NCBI GenBank assembly: GCA_029287575.1
Contig: JARFQW010000069.1
Span: forward strand, 1-64,000
DNA length: 64,000 bases
Source of the DNA: Gammaproteobacteria bacterium
Lineage (GTDB): Bacteria; Pseudomonadota; Gammaproteobacteria; Steroidobacterales; XN24
Direction of reading: 5' to 3'
Made by a program: the position numbers and the translations under genes
Shown: piece after piece, positions 54,282 through 64,000 of the stretch
How the letters are laid out: each line of letters starts with the position of its first letter
Numbering within the stretch: the first letter of the stretch is position 1
The notes under the pieces: model-generated
Database searches by the model: none
What the model saw: the letters and a program-made list of their open reading frames with translations, nothing else
What the model was told of the DNA's origin: nothing

Positions 54282-55196
54282 ATGCGAGGACGGATTGCTC
54301 TTGCCCTGGGGCTTGGAATCGGATTGGCGAGCGTCGCGGTACAGGCGCAGCCTGCGGGGTGCCTGACGGATCCGTCCGGGCGCACCCACGAGGAGGTGGC
54401 CAGCCAGCTAAACGCGAGCGCCGAAGTCGTCATGGCCGGGGCCGTGCTGAGGGTGGCACCGGTGATCGAGGACGGGGCGGAGCGGACCTTCGTGTTCATG
54501 GAGTCCCGCCGGATTTGGCGGGGTTTCGTGCCGCAATACTTCCGGTTTCCGCTGGATGGCTGTGCCGAGCTGTACCAGTCCGGCGTAAGTTATCTGCTCT
54601 TTCTGGACCGGGACCCGCGCGCGCCCAAAGGCGAGTATCGGCTTGCCTCCGGCTCCTACGCGCGTCCCTTCAAGGTGGCGGACCACGAAGACCTCGTGGA
54701 CGAACTGGGGGACCCGCAGGTTCGCTGGAAGTCCGGTCGGCGCGAAGGGCCGGACCTGGTGCCGGGCCCCGCCGACGGCTACGTTGCCCTGCCCGTTGCC
54801 GCCGGGCCGGTCGGTACCGCCGCTCCGGTGCCCGCGGCTACCGTGCCGGCCCCCGAGCTGCAGAAGAAGGTGCTGAGCGCGGACTGTCCACCCGCGCCGC
54901 GGGGTGAGCGCGGCCGCTGCGTTGAAGCGATCCCGGCCTATCCGCCGGCTGCCGCGGCAGGGTGCGTTGCCGGACGCGTGATTGCGAACGTCAACGTGGA
55001 AGCCAGCGGCGACGTGTTGTTCGTGAATGTTGTCGAAGAAGATCCCGTGGACCAGGGTTTCGCCACTCGCGCGGTGGAGGCGCTGCTACAGACCCGTTTC
55101 CAGCCGGCCATGGGAGACAAGGGGTCCGTGCCGATCGAGGTGCGCCGGGAGACGGTGATCTTCGAGCCCGCCAATTGTTCCGATGGGGGTCGATAG
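54282..55196 (+). CDS. Exported protein with TonB C-terminal domain
   Basis: A 304-aa protein with a signal peptide (LALGLGIGLASVAVQA) and GGGAGG ribosome binding site at 54271-54276. The middle is an unknown beta-rich domain (SRRIWRGFVPQYFRFPLDG) with a Pro/Ala linker. The C-terminal 85 residues resemble the TonB C-terminal domain (GCVAGRVIANVNVEASGDV, QTRFQPA, VRRETVIFEP). It lacks the usual TonB transmembrane anchor and ExbB/ExbD genes are not nearby. Possibly a periplasmic binding protein. It overlaps the META gene by 14 nt. Confidence 0.72.
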   Translation: MRGRIALALGLGIGLASVAVQAQPAGCLTDPSGRTHEEVASQLNASAEVVMAGAVLRVAPVIEDGAERTFVFMESRRIWRGFVPQYFRFPLDGCAELYQSGVSYLLFLDRDPRAPKGEYRLASGSYARPFKVADHEDLVDELGDPQVRWKSGRREGPDLVPGPADGYVALPVAAGPVGTAAPVPAATVPAPELQKKVLSADCPPAPRGERGRCVEAIPAYPPAAAAGCVAGRVIANVNVEASGDVLFVNVVEEDPVDQGFATRAVEALLQTRFQPAMGDKGSVPIEVRRETVIFEPANCSDGGR

Positions 55197-56145
55197 GACC
55201 TCCCCGCCTGGCCATCCTGGCCAGGGTCGGCCGGGCGTCGCTTCGACTCTGCTGGCCGTGCTTGTCCTTGCGGGCTGCGGCCCCGACTCGGATGGTGCTG
55301 CAATCGGGGATCCGTCCAATGGCATGTACACGGGCCTGGCGGACTTGCCGGACTCCATCCGCCTGACCGATGGACGCTGGGAAGGCGAACCCGTGGCGCC
55401 AGGTGGAGCCTCCCGGCCGTCCGTTCACATGGTCCCGTCGTTTCGTGTCAACGGTGACCTCGCCATGGATGGCGTGCCGGACACCGTCATTGCCCTGGCG
55501 GTGAACTTTGGCGGATCCGGCGAATTTCTCTATGCCGTCGTGCTCAGATCACAGGAAACAGCCTGGTCCCAGGAGGCCCTCCTTGCGCTGGGAGACCGGG
55601 TCCAGCTTCGGGGCGGCCGCATCGGGAACGGCGCGCTGTATCTGGACCTGGTGGAGGCCGGCCCCGGTGATGCGGCCTGCTGCCCGGGGGATGTGGTCAC
55701 CCGGGGCTGGCGCCCTGATGCCGACGGCACCCTGGCGCCCTTCGATCCGGGGATCCCGTCGTCGCGTCTCTCCTGGGCTACCCTCCAGGGAAGTCGCTGG
55801 GTGCTGCGCTCGTGGGGCGGGAATGATCCGGTCGACCCGGAAATGAAGCTTACCCTCGACGCGGGGCCGGGACGGGCGTCCGGCGATTCAGGATGCAACC
55901 GGTTTTCGCAATCCGTGCAGGACGGTGCGGCACCGGGTGAGATCGAATTCGGCGCGGCGGCCGGAACGCGAAAAGCATGTCCGGACCCGTTGATGACCAT
56001 CGAGCGACGTTACCTCGGCCAGCTCGCGCAGGTGAAAAAACTGGGTTTTCTGGGCGGCCGGCTGGCGCTGTCCTATCAGACCGCGGAGGGCTGGGACCAG
56101 ATGGTGTTCGAACCGTCCGGGGCCGTTGAATCCGCCGGCAACTGA
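55183..56145 (+). CDS. META domain lipoprotein
   Basis: A 320-aa lipoprotein: LVLAGC lipobox with Cys at about residue 32. The C-terminal third is a META/HslJ-like domain (LQGSRWVLRSWGG, SGDSGCNRFSQSV, KACPDPLM, ending LALSYQTAEG). The N-terminal part is unknown. Outer-membrane location is likely. It overlaps the upstream TonB-C gene by 14 nt. Confidence 0.78.
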   Translation: MGVDRTSPPGHPGQGRPGVASTLLAVLVLAGCGPDSDGAAIGDPSNGMYTGLADLPDSIRLTDGRWEGEPVAPGGASRPSVHMVPSFRVNGDLAMDGVPDTVIALAVNFGGSGEFLYAVVLRSQETAWSQEALLALGDRVQLRGGRIGNGALYLDLVEAGPGDAACCPGDVVTRGWRPDADGTLAPFDPGIPSSRLSWATLQGSRWVLRSWGGNDPVDPEMKLTLDAGPGRASGDSGCNRFSQSVQDGAAPGEIEFGAAAGTRKACPDPLMTIERRYLGQLAQVKKLGFLGGRLALSYQTAEGWDQMVFEPSGAVESAGN

Positions 56146-56245
56146 GTCCCGCGGTCGGCCAGAGGCAATGCGGGTCCAGTGGGTTTTCCCGACCTGGCCC
56201 GACCGACAGCGGCCTCGTTTCGAAGTCGCGGGGGTAAGACCGCAC

Positions 56246-56683
56246 ATGCTGCGCACGGTATTCGCTGATGTCCGCGACGGTCGGATTTCCAGGCTCGGGT
56301 TCCTGGCGGCGCTGTTGGCCCTGAGCGCGGTGGGCATGGCCATGATGCTGGGGGTGTTCTGGATCTCCGGCGCCGCCTCGGTGGCGGTGTCCCCCGGCGT
56401 GGGTACGGATCCGGCGGAGCGCGTGGTGGAAACCCTCGGCCGGCCCTGGCTCCTGGTCCTGTCGGCCATCGGCATGACGGTCTTTTTCGGTCAGGCCAAT
56501 CTCTGGGCCAAGCGCTTCCGGGACCTGGGCCAGCCCGGCTGGTGGGCGGTAATGGCCGTTATCGTGGCGGGTCTGCTTCTGGCTGACCTGGCAGGGCGGG
56601 CCGCCGCCTCCGCCGCTCATCTGGCTGTCCTGCTCGTCTTGCTTGTGGTGCCCGGCCGGGGGGAGTCCCGCGCACCGGCCTGA
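56246..56683 (+). CDS. DUF805 family membrane protein
   Basis: A 145-aa protein with about four transmembrane helices. The DUF805 signature DGRISRLGFLAALL follows the N-terminus, and LWAKRFRDLGQPGWWAV is the second conserved motif. The start is ATG at 56246; the frame is open to 56126 but without a site. Function unknown. Confidence 0.87.
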   Translation: MLRTVFADVRDGRISRLGFLAALLALSAVGMAMMLGVFWISGAASVAVSPGVGTDPAERVVETLGRPWLLVLSAIGMTVFFGQANLWAKRFRDLGQPGWWAVMAVIVAGLLLADLAGRAAASAAHLAVLLVLLVVPGRGESRAPA

Positions 56684-57079
56684 GCCCGGACCCCCGGGGT
56701 CCGGTCGGCCGGCCAGCAGCGGCGTTCTGGCAATCGTCGGATCCTGCTGCGGCCGGCGCCAGCGCAACAAAACATTCGCTGCGACCGTTTCCCCGTTCTG
56801 CTACTATCGGGAAAGTTTTCGCTGGGACGAACGTCCGACGGCGCCAAGTTATCGCTGATTACCATGTCCGGATCCTGCCTGCTCCCAGCCTGACCATCTC
56901 GCATGTCCTTCTCTTTTTCGATTCGCGTTAGACGCGGCGCGACGGCCGATTCCCGACCCCGACCCGGGAGCGGACGGCCTGTGGGCGCGTGTCTTTCGAT
57001 GAGCAACCTCGGCCGTCCATGCCTTCTGGCGTCGGGCACGGACGGTCGTGACCAATCCTGAGACGCCCGGAAGTCTGGA
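56684..57079 (+). other. Long leader region before the RRM gene
   Basis: About 396 nt without a supported gene. TGCTACTAT (extended -10, TACTAT at 56802-56807) is a candidate promoter; a -35 box is weak. If used, the RRM mRNA would have a leader of about 265 nt, a length seen for cold-shock-type RNA-binding protein genes. It includes CTTCTCTTTTTCG near 56910-56925 and other pyrimidine runs. Confidence 0.4.
56686..56704. repeat. Inverted repeat after the DUF805 gene
   Basis: CCGGACCCC and GGGGTCCGG around a single C, starting 3 nt after the DUF805 stop. No T-tract. A possible transcript 3'-end hairpin. Confidence 0.35.
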
Positions 57080-57373
57080 ATGAATATATACGTAGGCAAT
57101 CTTCCCTATCAGGTGACCGACGACGAACTGCGTCAGGTTTTCGAACAGTTCGGCGCGGTGTCTTCCGCCAGGGTCATCATGGACCGGGAAACGCAGCGCT
57201 CCAAAGGCTTCGGCTTTGTCGAAATGGACAAGGACGACGATGCCAATGCCGCCATTCAGAGCCTGAACGGGTCTGACTACAACGGCCGTCCGCTTCGAGT
57301 GAACGAGGCCCGCCCGCGGGAGGATCGTCCTCGCGGTGGCGGTGGCGGTGGCGGCGGCTGGGGTCGAGGCTAG
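57080..57373 (+). CDS. RRM-type RNA-binding protein
   Basis: A 97-aa single RNA recognition motif protein. RNP2 is IYVGNLPY (residues 3-10), RNP1 is KGFGFVEM, and a Gly-rich tail ([12 protein letters not shown]) ends it. Resembles small cyanobacterial and proteobacterial RNA-binding proteins, many of them cold-induced. The cellular target is unknown. Confidence 0.95.
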   Translation: MNIYVGNLPYQVTDDELRQVFEQFGAVSSARVIMDRETQRSKGFGFVEMDKDDDANAAIQSLNGSDYNGRPLRVNEARPREDRPRGGGGGGGGWGRG

Positions 57374-57461
57374 GCCCGACCTCTCAGGGGTTCCATTGCG
57401 GACCCCGCGCCTCCACAAGGCTGGCCAGGGGCGGCGGAGTTCCGCCTCGTATCGACGATTT

Positions 57462-57489
57462 CCGGTCGGCGCCCGCGGGCGCCGACCGG
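57462..57489. repeat. Perfect palindrome between RRM and MOSC genes
   Basis: CCGGTCGGCGCCC and GGGCGCCGACCGG around GC. About 90 nt after the RRM stop. It could terminate transcription, but no T-tract follows. Confidence 0.45.
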
Positions 57490-57536
57490 GAGACTCGTAT
57501 TGACACAGCATGTCCGACGCATCGGGGAGGTATTTC

Positions 57537-57983
57537 ATGGCCGCATTGCAGGGCATTGCATGGCGAGCCGGCAAGCGGGCGCCCATGCAGACACCGGATT
57601 CTGCCAAGGTGCTCGTGGAGTCCGGTGTGGCCGGCGACTCCCGGGGCCGGCCCGGGCCGCGCCAGGTAACCGTGCTCGCGTCCGCCGGATGGGACGCGGC
57701 TTGTGCGCAGGCCGGTGTCGAACTCCCCTGGCACACGCGCCGGGCAAACCTTCTGGTTGACGGACTGGATCTCGCGGGGACCACCGGAAAGCAGCTCCGC
57801 ATCGGTCGGCTGTGCCTGGAGGTGACGGGCGAGCTAGAGCCGTGCAGCCGAATGGATGAAGCCTGTCCGGGGCTTCGAGAAGCTCTAATCCCTCAGTGGC
57901 GAGGCGGCGTTACCTGCCGGGTTGTCGCCGCTGGCGAGATTGCCGTGGGTGATCCGGTCACCCTCGAGGAGCCGTCGGATTGA
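57537..57983 (+). CDS. MOSC domain protein
   Basis: A 148-aa protein with MOSC-type strands: RQVTVLASAGWDAA, RRANLLVDGLDLAG, RIGRLCLEVTGELEPC and GGVTCRVVAAGEIAVGD; the conserved Cys lies in GGVTCRV. MOSC domains deal with sulfur transfer from or to the molybdenum cofactor. The start is ATG at 57537 with GGGGAGG 8 nt upstream; the ATG at 57510 lacks this site. Confidence 0.85.
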   Translation: MAALQGIAWRAGKRAPMQTPDSAKVLVESGVAGDSRGRPGPRQVTVLASAGWDAACAQAGVELPWHTRRANLLVDGLDLAGTTGKQLRIGRLCLEVTGELEPCSRMDEACPGLREALIPQWRGGVTCRVVAAGEIAVGDPVTLEEPSD

Positions 57984-57989
57984 CCACAA

Positions 57990-58019
57990 ACGCCGTGGCC
58001 CCGCGGGCCGTCACGGCGT
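57990..58019. repeat. Hairpin after the MOSC gene
   Basis: ACGCCGTG (57990-57997) pairs with CACGGCGT (58012-58019), with an inner GCCC/GGGC stem. It starts 7 nt after the MOSC stop; no T-tract. Confidence 0.45.
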
Positions 58020-58163
58020 CCGTCCGCCAGAGCGGCTCTCGATCGCAGCTAACCCGAATTTGCCCCAGCGGGCGGTCGTGGCGCTGACGCGCGGGCCCAG
58101 TGGCCTGGCCCGCAGGCGACGGGCCGGGGGCTGGCTATCGGCCGTGACCGGCCGCCCGAGGCG

Positions 58164-58170
58164 AGAGAGG
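58164..58170 (+). promoter_or_regulatory. Ribosome binding site deciding a CTG start
   Basis: AGAGAGG, 7 nt before CTG at 58178. The only in-frame codons between the in-frame TGA at 58145 and GTG at 58271 that could start translation are CTG; this site makes 58178 the best. Confidence 0.6.
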
Positions 58171-58177
58171 TGACGGA

Positions 58178-58588
58178 CTGAACATCCTCGCGCTGGCTCT
58201 GGCCTTCCTGTTTCTCACCGATGCATCGGCCCTGGCTGGTCTCATCGAGTCTCATCGCTGGTCCGAACGGGTGTTGCTGATTTTCTCACCGGCCGAGGAC
58301 GATGCGCGGCTGGCGGACTTCGATACCCGCCTGCAGGCGCTGGCCTGCGACGTAGACAATCGCGACCTGGCAGTTTACCGGTTGGTCGGCTCCGGCACGG
58401 TCCCGGACAAGGACCCGCGACGGGCCTATGGAATAGACGCAGACGATTTTGTCGTGATCCTGATCGGGAAGGACGGCGGCGAAAAACACCGCGCAGAAGG
58501 ATCCGCCGATCCACAGGAAGTGCTGGGCATCATCGACGCAATGCCGATGCGTCAGGCGGAGGCTGTGGACGACCGTCCCTGCCGATAG
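58178..58588 (+). CDS. DUF4174 family exported protein, CTG start
   Basis: A 136-aa product if CTG at 58178 starts it. The N-terminus is then a signal peptide (LNILALALAFLFLTDASALA) followed by the DUF4174 body: IESHRWSERVLLIFSPAEDD, RDLAVYRLVG and the thioredoxin-like VVILIGKDGGEKHR. The first ATG/GTG/TTG in frame is GTG at 58271, which would remove the signal peptide and part of the first conserved strand. An in-frame stop at 58145 rules out a longer form. DUF4174 proteins are normally exported. Function unknown. Confidence 0.8.
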   Translation: MNILALALAFLFLTDASALAGLIESHRWSERVLLIFSPAEDDARLADFDTRLQALACDVDNRDLAVYRLVGSGTVPDKDPRRAYGIDADDFVVILIGKDGGEKHRAEGSADPQEVLGIIDAMPMRQAEAVDDRPCR

Positions 58589-58607
58589 AGCCGGTATTGA
58601 TGCGCCG

Positions 58608-59903
58608 TCAGTCGTTTCGGCCGAGCCGGGCAATCGCGCGATGGCCGATGTCCCGCCGAAAGGCCATGCCGTCCCAGCAGACGCCGGCCACGAGTTCATA
58701 GGCGGCGGCCTGCGCGGCGGCGACGTCGGGGCCGAGCGCCGTGGCGCAAAGCACGCGGCCGCCGTCGGTGACTACGGTCCCGTCCTCGAGCCGTGTGCCG
58801 GCGTGAAAAATCTTCCGGTCATCCCGGCCGGCATCGGCATCGAGACCGGCGATGGGGAGACCGGTCTCGTACTTCCCCGGATAGCCCCCGGAAGCGAGTA
58901 CCACGCCAAGGCTGGTCCGCGGGTCCCACTGCGCGGTGACCGAGTCCAGGGTGCCGTCCAGCGCGGCGAGACACAGTGTGGGCAGATCCGACCTGAGCCG
59001 CATCATGATCGGCTGCGTCTCCGGGTCGCCGAAGCGACAGTTGAATTCCAGGACTCGGGGCGTCCCGTCAGGCCCGATCATCAGGCCGGCATAGAGAAAA
59101 CCCGTGTAGGGCGTGCCGTCAGCGACGAGACCCCTGACCGTCGGCTCCATCACCTCCCGCATGATCCGATCGTGCATGGCCTCGGTCACGACGGGGGCGG
59201 GCGAGTAGGCGCCCATGCCGCCCGTGTTGGGCCCCGTATCGCCATCATCCCGGGCCTTGTGATCCTGGGAGGTGGCCAGCGGCAGGATCCGGGTCCCGCT
59301 GACGATGGCGATGAAACTGGCCTCCTCTCCGGTAAGGAACTCCTCGATCACGATTTTCCGGCCGGCCTCGCCAAATGCACCGCCGGCGAGCATATCGCGT
59401 GCGGCAGCCTCCGCGTCCTCGTTGCGGGTTGCAACAACCACGCCCTTGCCGGCCGCGAGACCGTCGGCCTTCACAACCAGCGGCGCGCCCCGGGAGCGGA
59501 TAAAGCCCAGCGCTTCCTCGAGATCCGTAAACGCGCCGTACGCGGCCGTGGGAATGCCGTGGCGCTCGAGAAACGCCTTCGTAAACGCTTTCGACCCTTC
59601 CAGTCTGGCGGCCTCGGCCCGCGGTCCGAAACACTTCAGGCCGGCGCTTTCGAAATGATCGACGACTCCGGCCACTAGCGGCGCCTCGGGTCCGACAATG
59701 GTCAGGTCAATGGCATTTCCGATGGCGAACTCGCGCAGGCGATCCAGATCGTCCGCCGAAACGGGCACATTGGTGACGCCGGGCTCCAGGCCGGTGCCGG
59801 CGTTGCCCGGGGCGACAAATACGGTATCCACCTGCGGCGACTGCGCCGCTTTCCAGGCCAGCGCGTGCTCGCGGCCGCCGTTGCCGATTACCAGGATCTT
59901 CAT
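58608..59903 (-). CDS. purD: Phosphoribosylamine--glycine ligase
   Basis: A 431-aa ATP-grasp enzyme of purine synthesis: GNGGREHALAW (residues 6-16), GPEAPLVAGV, VKADGLAAGKGV, HKARDDGDTGPNTGGMGAYSPAP and FNCRFGDPETQ. It joins glycine to phosphoribosylamine using ATP. It lies 30 nt after purH in the same operon. Length is typical. Confidence 0.97.
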   Translation of the reverse strand: MKILVIGNGGREHALAWKAAQSPQVDTVFVAPGNAGTGLEPGVTNVPVSADDLDRLREFAIGNAIDLTIVGPEAPLVAGVVDHFESAGLKCFGPRAEAARLEGSKAFTKAFLERHGIPTAAYGAFTDLEEALGFIRSRGAPLVVKADGLAAGKGVVVATRNEDAEAAARDMLAGGAFGEAGRKIVIEEFLTGEEASFIAIVSGTRILPLATSQDHKARDDGDTGPNTGGMGAYSPAPVVTEAMHDRIMREVMEPTVRGLVADGTPYTGFLYAGLMIGPDGTPRVLEFNCRFGDPETQPIMMRLRSDLPTLCLAALDGTLDSVTAQWDPRTSLGVVLASGGYPGKYETGLPIAGLDADAGRDDRKIFHAGTRLEDGTVVTDGGRVLCATALGPDVAAAQAAAYELVAGVCWDGMAFRRDIGHRAIARLGRND

Positions 59904-59933
59904 GCTCGTTTGTCTCCCCCCGGCAGCGAACGA

Positions 59934-61490
<1,557 letters not shown>

Positions 61491-61528
61491 GCCCGTAAAG
61501 ACGCTCCCTTCGCCAACCGCAGGACCGG

Positions 61529-61816
61529 TCAGTCCATGAGGCCGTACATTCTCAGCTTCTTCCGCAGAGTGCCGCGGTTGATACCGAGAACGGCGGCGGC
61601 GCGGCTCTGATTGCCGCGCGTATATTCCATGACCGCTTCAAAGAGCGGCCGTTCGACTTCGCTGATCACCATCTCGTAGAGATCGCAGGGCTTGTGCCCA
61701 TTCAGCGTTGCCAGGTACTCGTCCAGCGCGGTTCGCGCCATGCTCCCCAGCGGCATCCCGTCTGCTTTGCCCCGTTTCTCTTTCACAATGAGGCGCGTGT
61801 TTTCCTCGTCCGTCAC
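61529..61816 (-). CDS. fis: DNA-binding protein Fis
   Basis: A 95-aa protein with the Fis C-terminal helix-turn-helix [22 protein letters not shown] and [19 protein letters not shown], closely matching E. coli Fis (98 aa). It is a nucleoid-associated regulator of rRNA and other promoters. The start is GTG at 61816 with AAGGGA upstream; an in-frame TTG at 61846 would add 10 residues. It follows dusB in the usual gammaproteobacterial order. Confidence 0.95.
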   Translation of the reverse strand: MTDEENTRLIVKEKRGKADGMPLGSMARTALDEYLATLNGHKPCDLYEMVISEVERPLFEAVMEYTRGNQSRAAAVLGINRGTLRKKLRMYGLMD

Positions 61817-61835
61817 TGTCGCAGTCCCTTGTCCG

Positions 61836-62819
61836 TCATGCTGCAAGCTCTTCTTCCGGAGCCTGACTGAAATACAGCTTCACCATATCGCTCTGAGCGC
61901 GGCAGGTTTCCGCACCCATCAGACGCCGGCGAAAGCTTTCCCCTCCCACTCGATCCTTCAGGTACCAGCCGAGGTGTTTTCGCGCAACGCGAACCCCCGT
62001 TTCTTGACCGTAAAATTCGTACAGATTCTCGAGGTGGTCGAGCATGATAGCACGGACCTCGGAAGGCTCTGGCGGCGCGAGAATGGCTCCCGTTTCCAGG
62101 TAGTGAAGGATCTCCCTGAAGACCCAGGGCCGGCCCTGAGCCGCGCGTCCGATCATGACGCCGTCGGCACCGGTCGCCGCGAGAACCGATGCCGCGGACC
62201 GGGGCCCGGTAATGTCCCCGTTGGCGTACACCGGGATGGATACGGCGGCCTTGATGGCGCGAATCGTGTCGTATTCCGCCTGGCCGCGATACATGCAGGC
62301 CCGGGTGCGGCCGTGCACGGCGAGCGCCTGAATGCCCGATGCTTCCGCGATCCTGGCGATGCGCACACCGTTCCTGCTGGCCTGGTCCCAGCCGGTACGC
62401 ATTTTCAGTGTCACCGGCACGCCCGCTGCCGCGACCGTGGCTTCAAGAATGCGTCCGACCAGCCGTTCGTCCCGAAGCAGAGCCGAGCCCGCCGCCTTGC
62501 GGCACACTTTCTTTGCGGGGCAGCCCATGTTCACATCGATGATCTGCGCGCCACGGTCGACGTTGATTGCGGCGGCCTGCGCCATCATCGCCGGATCGCC
62601 GCCCGCGATCTGTACGGTGACCGGGGCGCCTTCGCCTTCGTGATCCATGCGCCTGCGGGATTTCTCCGTTCCCCACAAGCGTGTGTCGGACGTGACCATT
62701 TCCGACGCCGCCAGGCCGGCGCCCAGACGCCGGCAGAGCTTCCGGAACGGCCGGTCGGTAACGCCTGCCATGGGGGCGAGCGACAGTCGATTGGGAAGCT
62801 CGTAGGGGCCGATTTTCAA
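61836..62819 (-). CDS. dusB: tRNA-dihydrouridine synthase B
   Basis: A 327-aa flavoprotein: LAPMAGVTDRPFR (residues 15-27), DVNMGCPAKKVCRKAAGSAL with the catalytic Cys, VTLKMRTGWD, AVHGRTRACMYRG and GADGVMIGRAAQGRPW. It reduces uridine in the D-loop of tRNA. The gene order dusB-fis is the classic one. Confidence 0.97.
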   Translation of the reverse strand: MKIGPYELPNRLSLAPMAGVTDRPFRKLCRRLGAGLAASEMVTSDTRLWGTEKSRRRMDHEGEGAPVTVQIAGGDPAMMAQAAAINVDRGAQIIDVNMGCPAKKVCRKAAGSALLRDERLVGRILEATVAAAGVPVTLKMRTGWDQASRNGVRIARIAEASGIQALAVHGRTRACMYRGQAEYDTIRAIKAAVSIPVYANGDITGPRSAASVLAATGADGVMIGRAAQGRPWVFREILHYLETGAILAPPEPSEVRAIMLDHLENLYEFYGQETGVRVARKHLGWYLKDRVGGESFRRRLMGAETCRAQSDMVKLYFSQAPEEELAA

Positions 62820-62895
62820 GACGGTGGCTCGCGTGGCGGAGGACTCATTCTAGTTGCCGCCGCGCAGCCTTCAAGACGTCGTGACGGGACTGACC

Positions 62896-64000
62896 TTATC
62901 TGCCGGGTAGATCGCCCAGACAGTAGGCTCCGTCGAGCCCGTCCGGGTAGCAGAGGTCGATTCGATAACCGTCCGCCGTCGGTCCGGGATCCACGATGGT
63001 GACGTTGCCCTGTGTCGGTATCCCGGGGGACAGGCGCTGATCCGCGTTGACGGATGCGATGTATTCGCCGGGAGCGAAGTCACGCATGGCGACCGGTTCA
63101 CCCCAGCGGTCCTCGAGAGTTACCCGGAGCATCGGCAAGGGTTGCGGCATGCGCGCGGCGTTCGTAAACCTCACTGACAGCTTGAGGGTCCCCGGATTGG
63201 CCGGATCCTGGACACCGGCCGATTCGATAATGCGAAACGATCCCAGTTCCCAGGAGGGTTCGGCGGCAATGCCGAACATGTTGTAAACGGAGTCGAGAAT
63301 GGGGCCGACCCGCGGATGGGTCAGCAGCGAGGCGTGGTTGTAGTGCACCCACTGCATGCCGAGCGCAAGGCCGAGCAAAACGGCGGCGGCCAGCCACCAG
63401 CGCGAGCGCCGTGGTTCGGGTGACTCAGGGGCTTCGAACAACGGATGCCCCGGGGCGGCGGGTTCCTTGTCCGATGACGCAGTCGCCGGGCTGACGGAGT
63501 CGCCTGTTCCGTCGGAGGGCCGGGGCGATGGCAGGGCCATGTTCCAGGCGTCATCGGCTTCCTCGTCAGAGCCGTCCGGCCGGGCCGAGGCTGCGCTCGC
63601 CGCTTCGCGGGGGCCGTCGTCCGCGAACACTTCGGCCGGGCTCACGGAGTCGACGCTCGTATCGTCTTCGGCGGCCAGCGTGATCGACTCGCCCGCCTCG
63701 CGGATCGCGGCAGCCGTCGAGTCATCCGCCTCGCCGGAATCCCAGAATTCGTTCCAGCGGTCCTTCGGAACGTCGAACTCGAGATCGCTGTCGTCGACTT
63801 CGTCCTCGACAGTCAGCTCCTGGGCCGGCGCCTCGCTTCCGGGCCGCGTGGCAAAGGGCTCCTCCGATAGCGGCCCGATCTCCCGGCCGCTATCGGCGGT
63901 GTCTGCTTCGGGCCGATCGTCGTCGATGAGGGCGGCGCTCGTGAGTTCGTCATCGGGGATCTCGTGATCCCCGTCCTCGGAAACCTCGACCTCCAGATCC
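62896..64000 (-). CDS. DUF3426 family protein, N-terminus beyond the window
   Basis: An open frame that runs off the right edge. The visible part has a long acidic Asp/Glu/Ser-rich linker, then a membrane helix (RWWLAAAVLLGLALGMQWV) and the DUF3426 domain (GIAAEPSWELGSFRIIESAG, LRVTLEDRWGEPVAMRDFAPGEY, VNADQRLSPG). Family members begin with an MJ0042-type zinc ribbon, which would lie outside. The order DUF3426-dusB-fis is common in gammaproteobacteria, usually after prmA. Function unknown. Stop codon at 62896-62898. Confidence 0.87.
   Translation of the reverse strand, partial: DLEVEVSEDGDHEIPDDELTSAALIDDDRPEADTADSGREIGPLSEEPFATRPGSEAPAQELTVEDEVDDSDLEFDVPKDRWNEFWDSGEADDSTAAAIREAGESITLAAEDDTSVDSVSPAEVFADDGPREAASAASARPDGSDEEADDAWNMALPSPRPSDGTGDSVSPATASSDKEPAAPGHPLFEAPESPEPRRSRWWLAAAVLLGLALGMQWVHYNHASLLTHPRVGPILDSVYNMFGIAAEPSWELGSFRIIESAGVQDPANPGTLKLSVRFTNAARMPQPLPMLRVTLEDRWGEPVAMRDFAPGEYIASVNADQRLSPGIPTQGNVTIVDPGPTADGYRIDLCYPDGLDGAYCLGDLPGR

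Noticed and set aside
57500-57505. Promoter from a perfect TTGACA before the MOSC gene
   Set aside because: No -10-like hexamer occurs 16-19 nt downstream; the region there is the ribosome binding site.

Overview
The window reads as one continuous stretch of chromosome from a GC-rich, Gram-negative gammaproteobacterium. The best evidence is conserved gene order: rhlB divergent from trxA-rho, and a minus-strand block DUF3426-dusB-fis-purH-purD. A plsB of E. coli type, an E. coli-like YrfG, outer-membrane barrel proteins and a lipobox protein fit this. The exact family cannot be read from the sequence. The long acyl-CoA reductase and the DUF1302/DUF1329/RND cluster are common in marine or hydrocarbon-associated gammaproteobacteria, so a Chromatiales-, Nevskiales- or Oceanospirillales-like organism is a guess. 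I found no rRNA, tRNA, CRISPR array, transposase or complete prophage.

Layout. 1-4827 is a four-gene DNA-repair operon (ligase-associated exonuclease, ATP-dependent ligase, Lhr-like helicase, PdeM phosphoesterase). 4820-6734 holds two cell-wall enzymes (LysM/YkuD L,D-transpeptidase and an M23 peptidase). 6798-9100 (minus) is an SDR and a Calx-beta/CFI-box surface protein. 9251-12323 has small or exported unknowns, a CHAD protein and a rhomboid protease. 12349-12574 (minus) contains a well-defined promoter, a structured stretch and an intrinsic terminator: a candidate small RNA of about 165 nt with GGA motifs. 12617-17267 has two DMT exporters, an NDH-2-like flavoprotein, a D-cysteine desulfhydrase-type PLP enzyme and a cupin. 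17450-19562 is an orphan contractile-tail sheath gene overlapping a gamma-glutamylcyclotransferase, convergent with a 1199-aa 5-oxoprolinase (19575-23174), followed by a sodium:solute symporter. 24747-27888 has tandem DUF697 GTPases and an alkyltransferase-like DNA-repair protein. 27984-32113 has a 661-aa two-domain fatty acyl-CoA reductase, a small hydrolase, an SDR and a methyltransferase.

32070-35408 (minus) is a trehalose locus, otsA plus a GH15 enzyme, in which otsB seems reduced to a 37-codon remnant. 35502-37985 is plsB. 38402-45438 is a DUF1302/DUF1329/YCF48/MMPL cluster, probably an envelope lipid or hydrophobic-compound export system. 45487-47686 (minus) contains YdcH-, RNase AM-, DUF3301- and CysQ-type genes. 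47746-51932 is yrfG, rhlB, trxA and a rho with an N-terminal Gly/Lys-rich extension. 52060-58588 is a run of small accessory genes (GNAT, HIT, GIY-YIG, GST, TonB-C, META lipoprotein, DUF805, RRM, MOSC, and a DUF4174 gene that appears to start at CTG). 58608-64000 (minus) is the purine/Fis/DusB block, running off the right edge inside a DUF3426 gene.

Genes are densely packed, with many 4-nt (ATGA, GTGA, TTGA) or 8-nt overlaps that indicate translational coupling. Clear U-tract terminators are rare: I see good ones only after rho and at the candidate sRNA. The most notable items are the candidate sRNA, the orphan sheath gene coupled to a glutathione-cycle enzyme, the otsB remnant, the Rho extension and the CTG start. 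All assignments come from reading motifs and recalling families; no database search was run.
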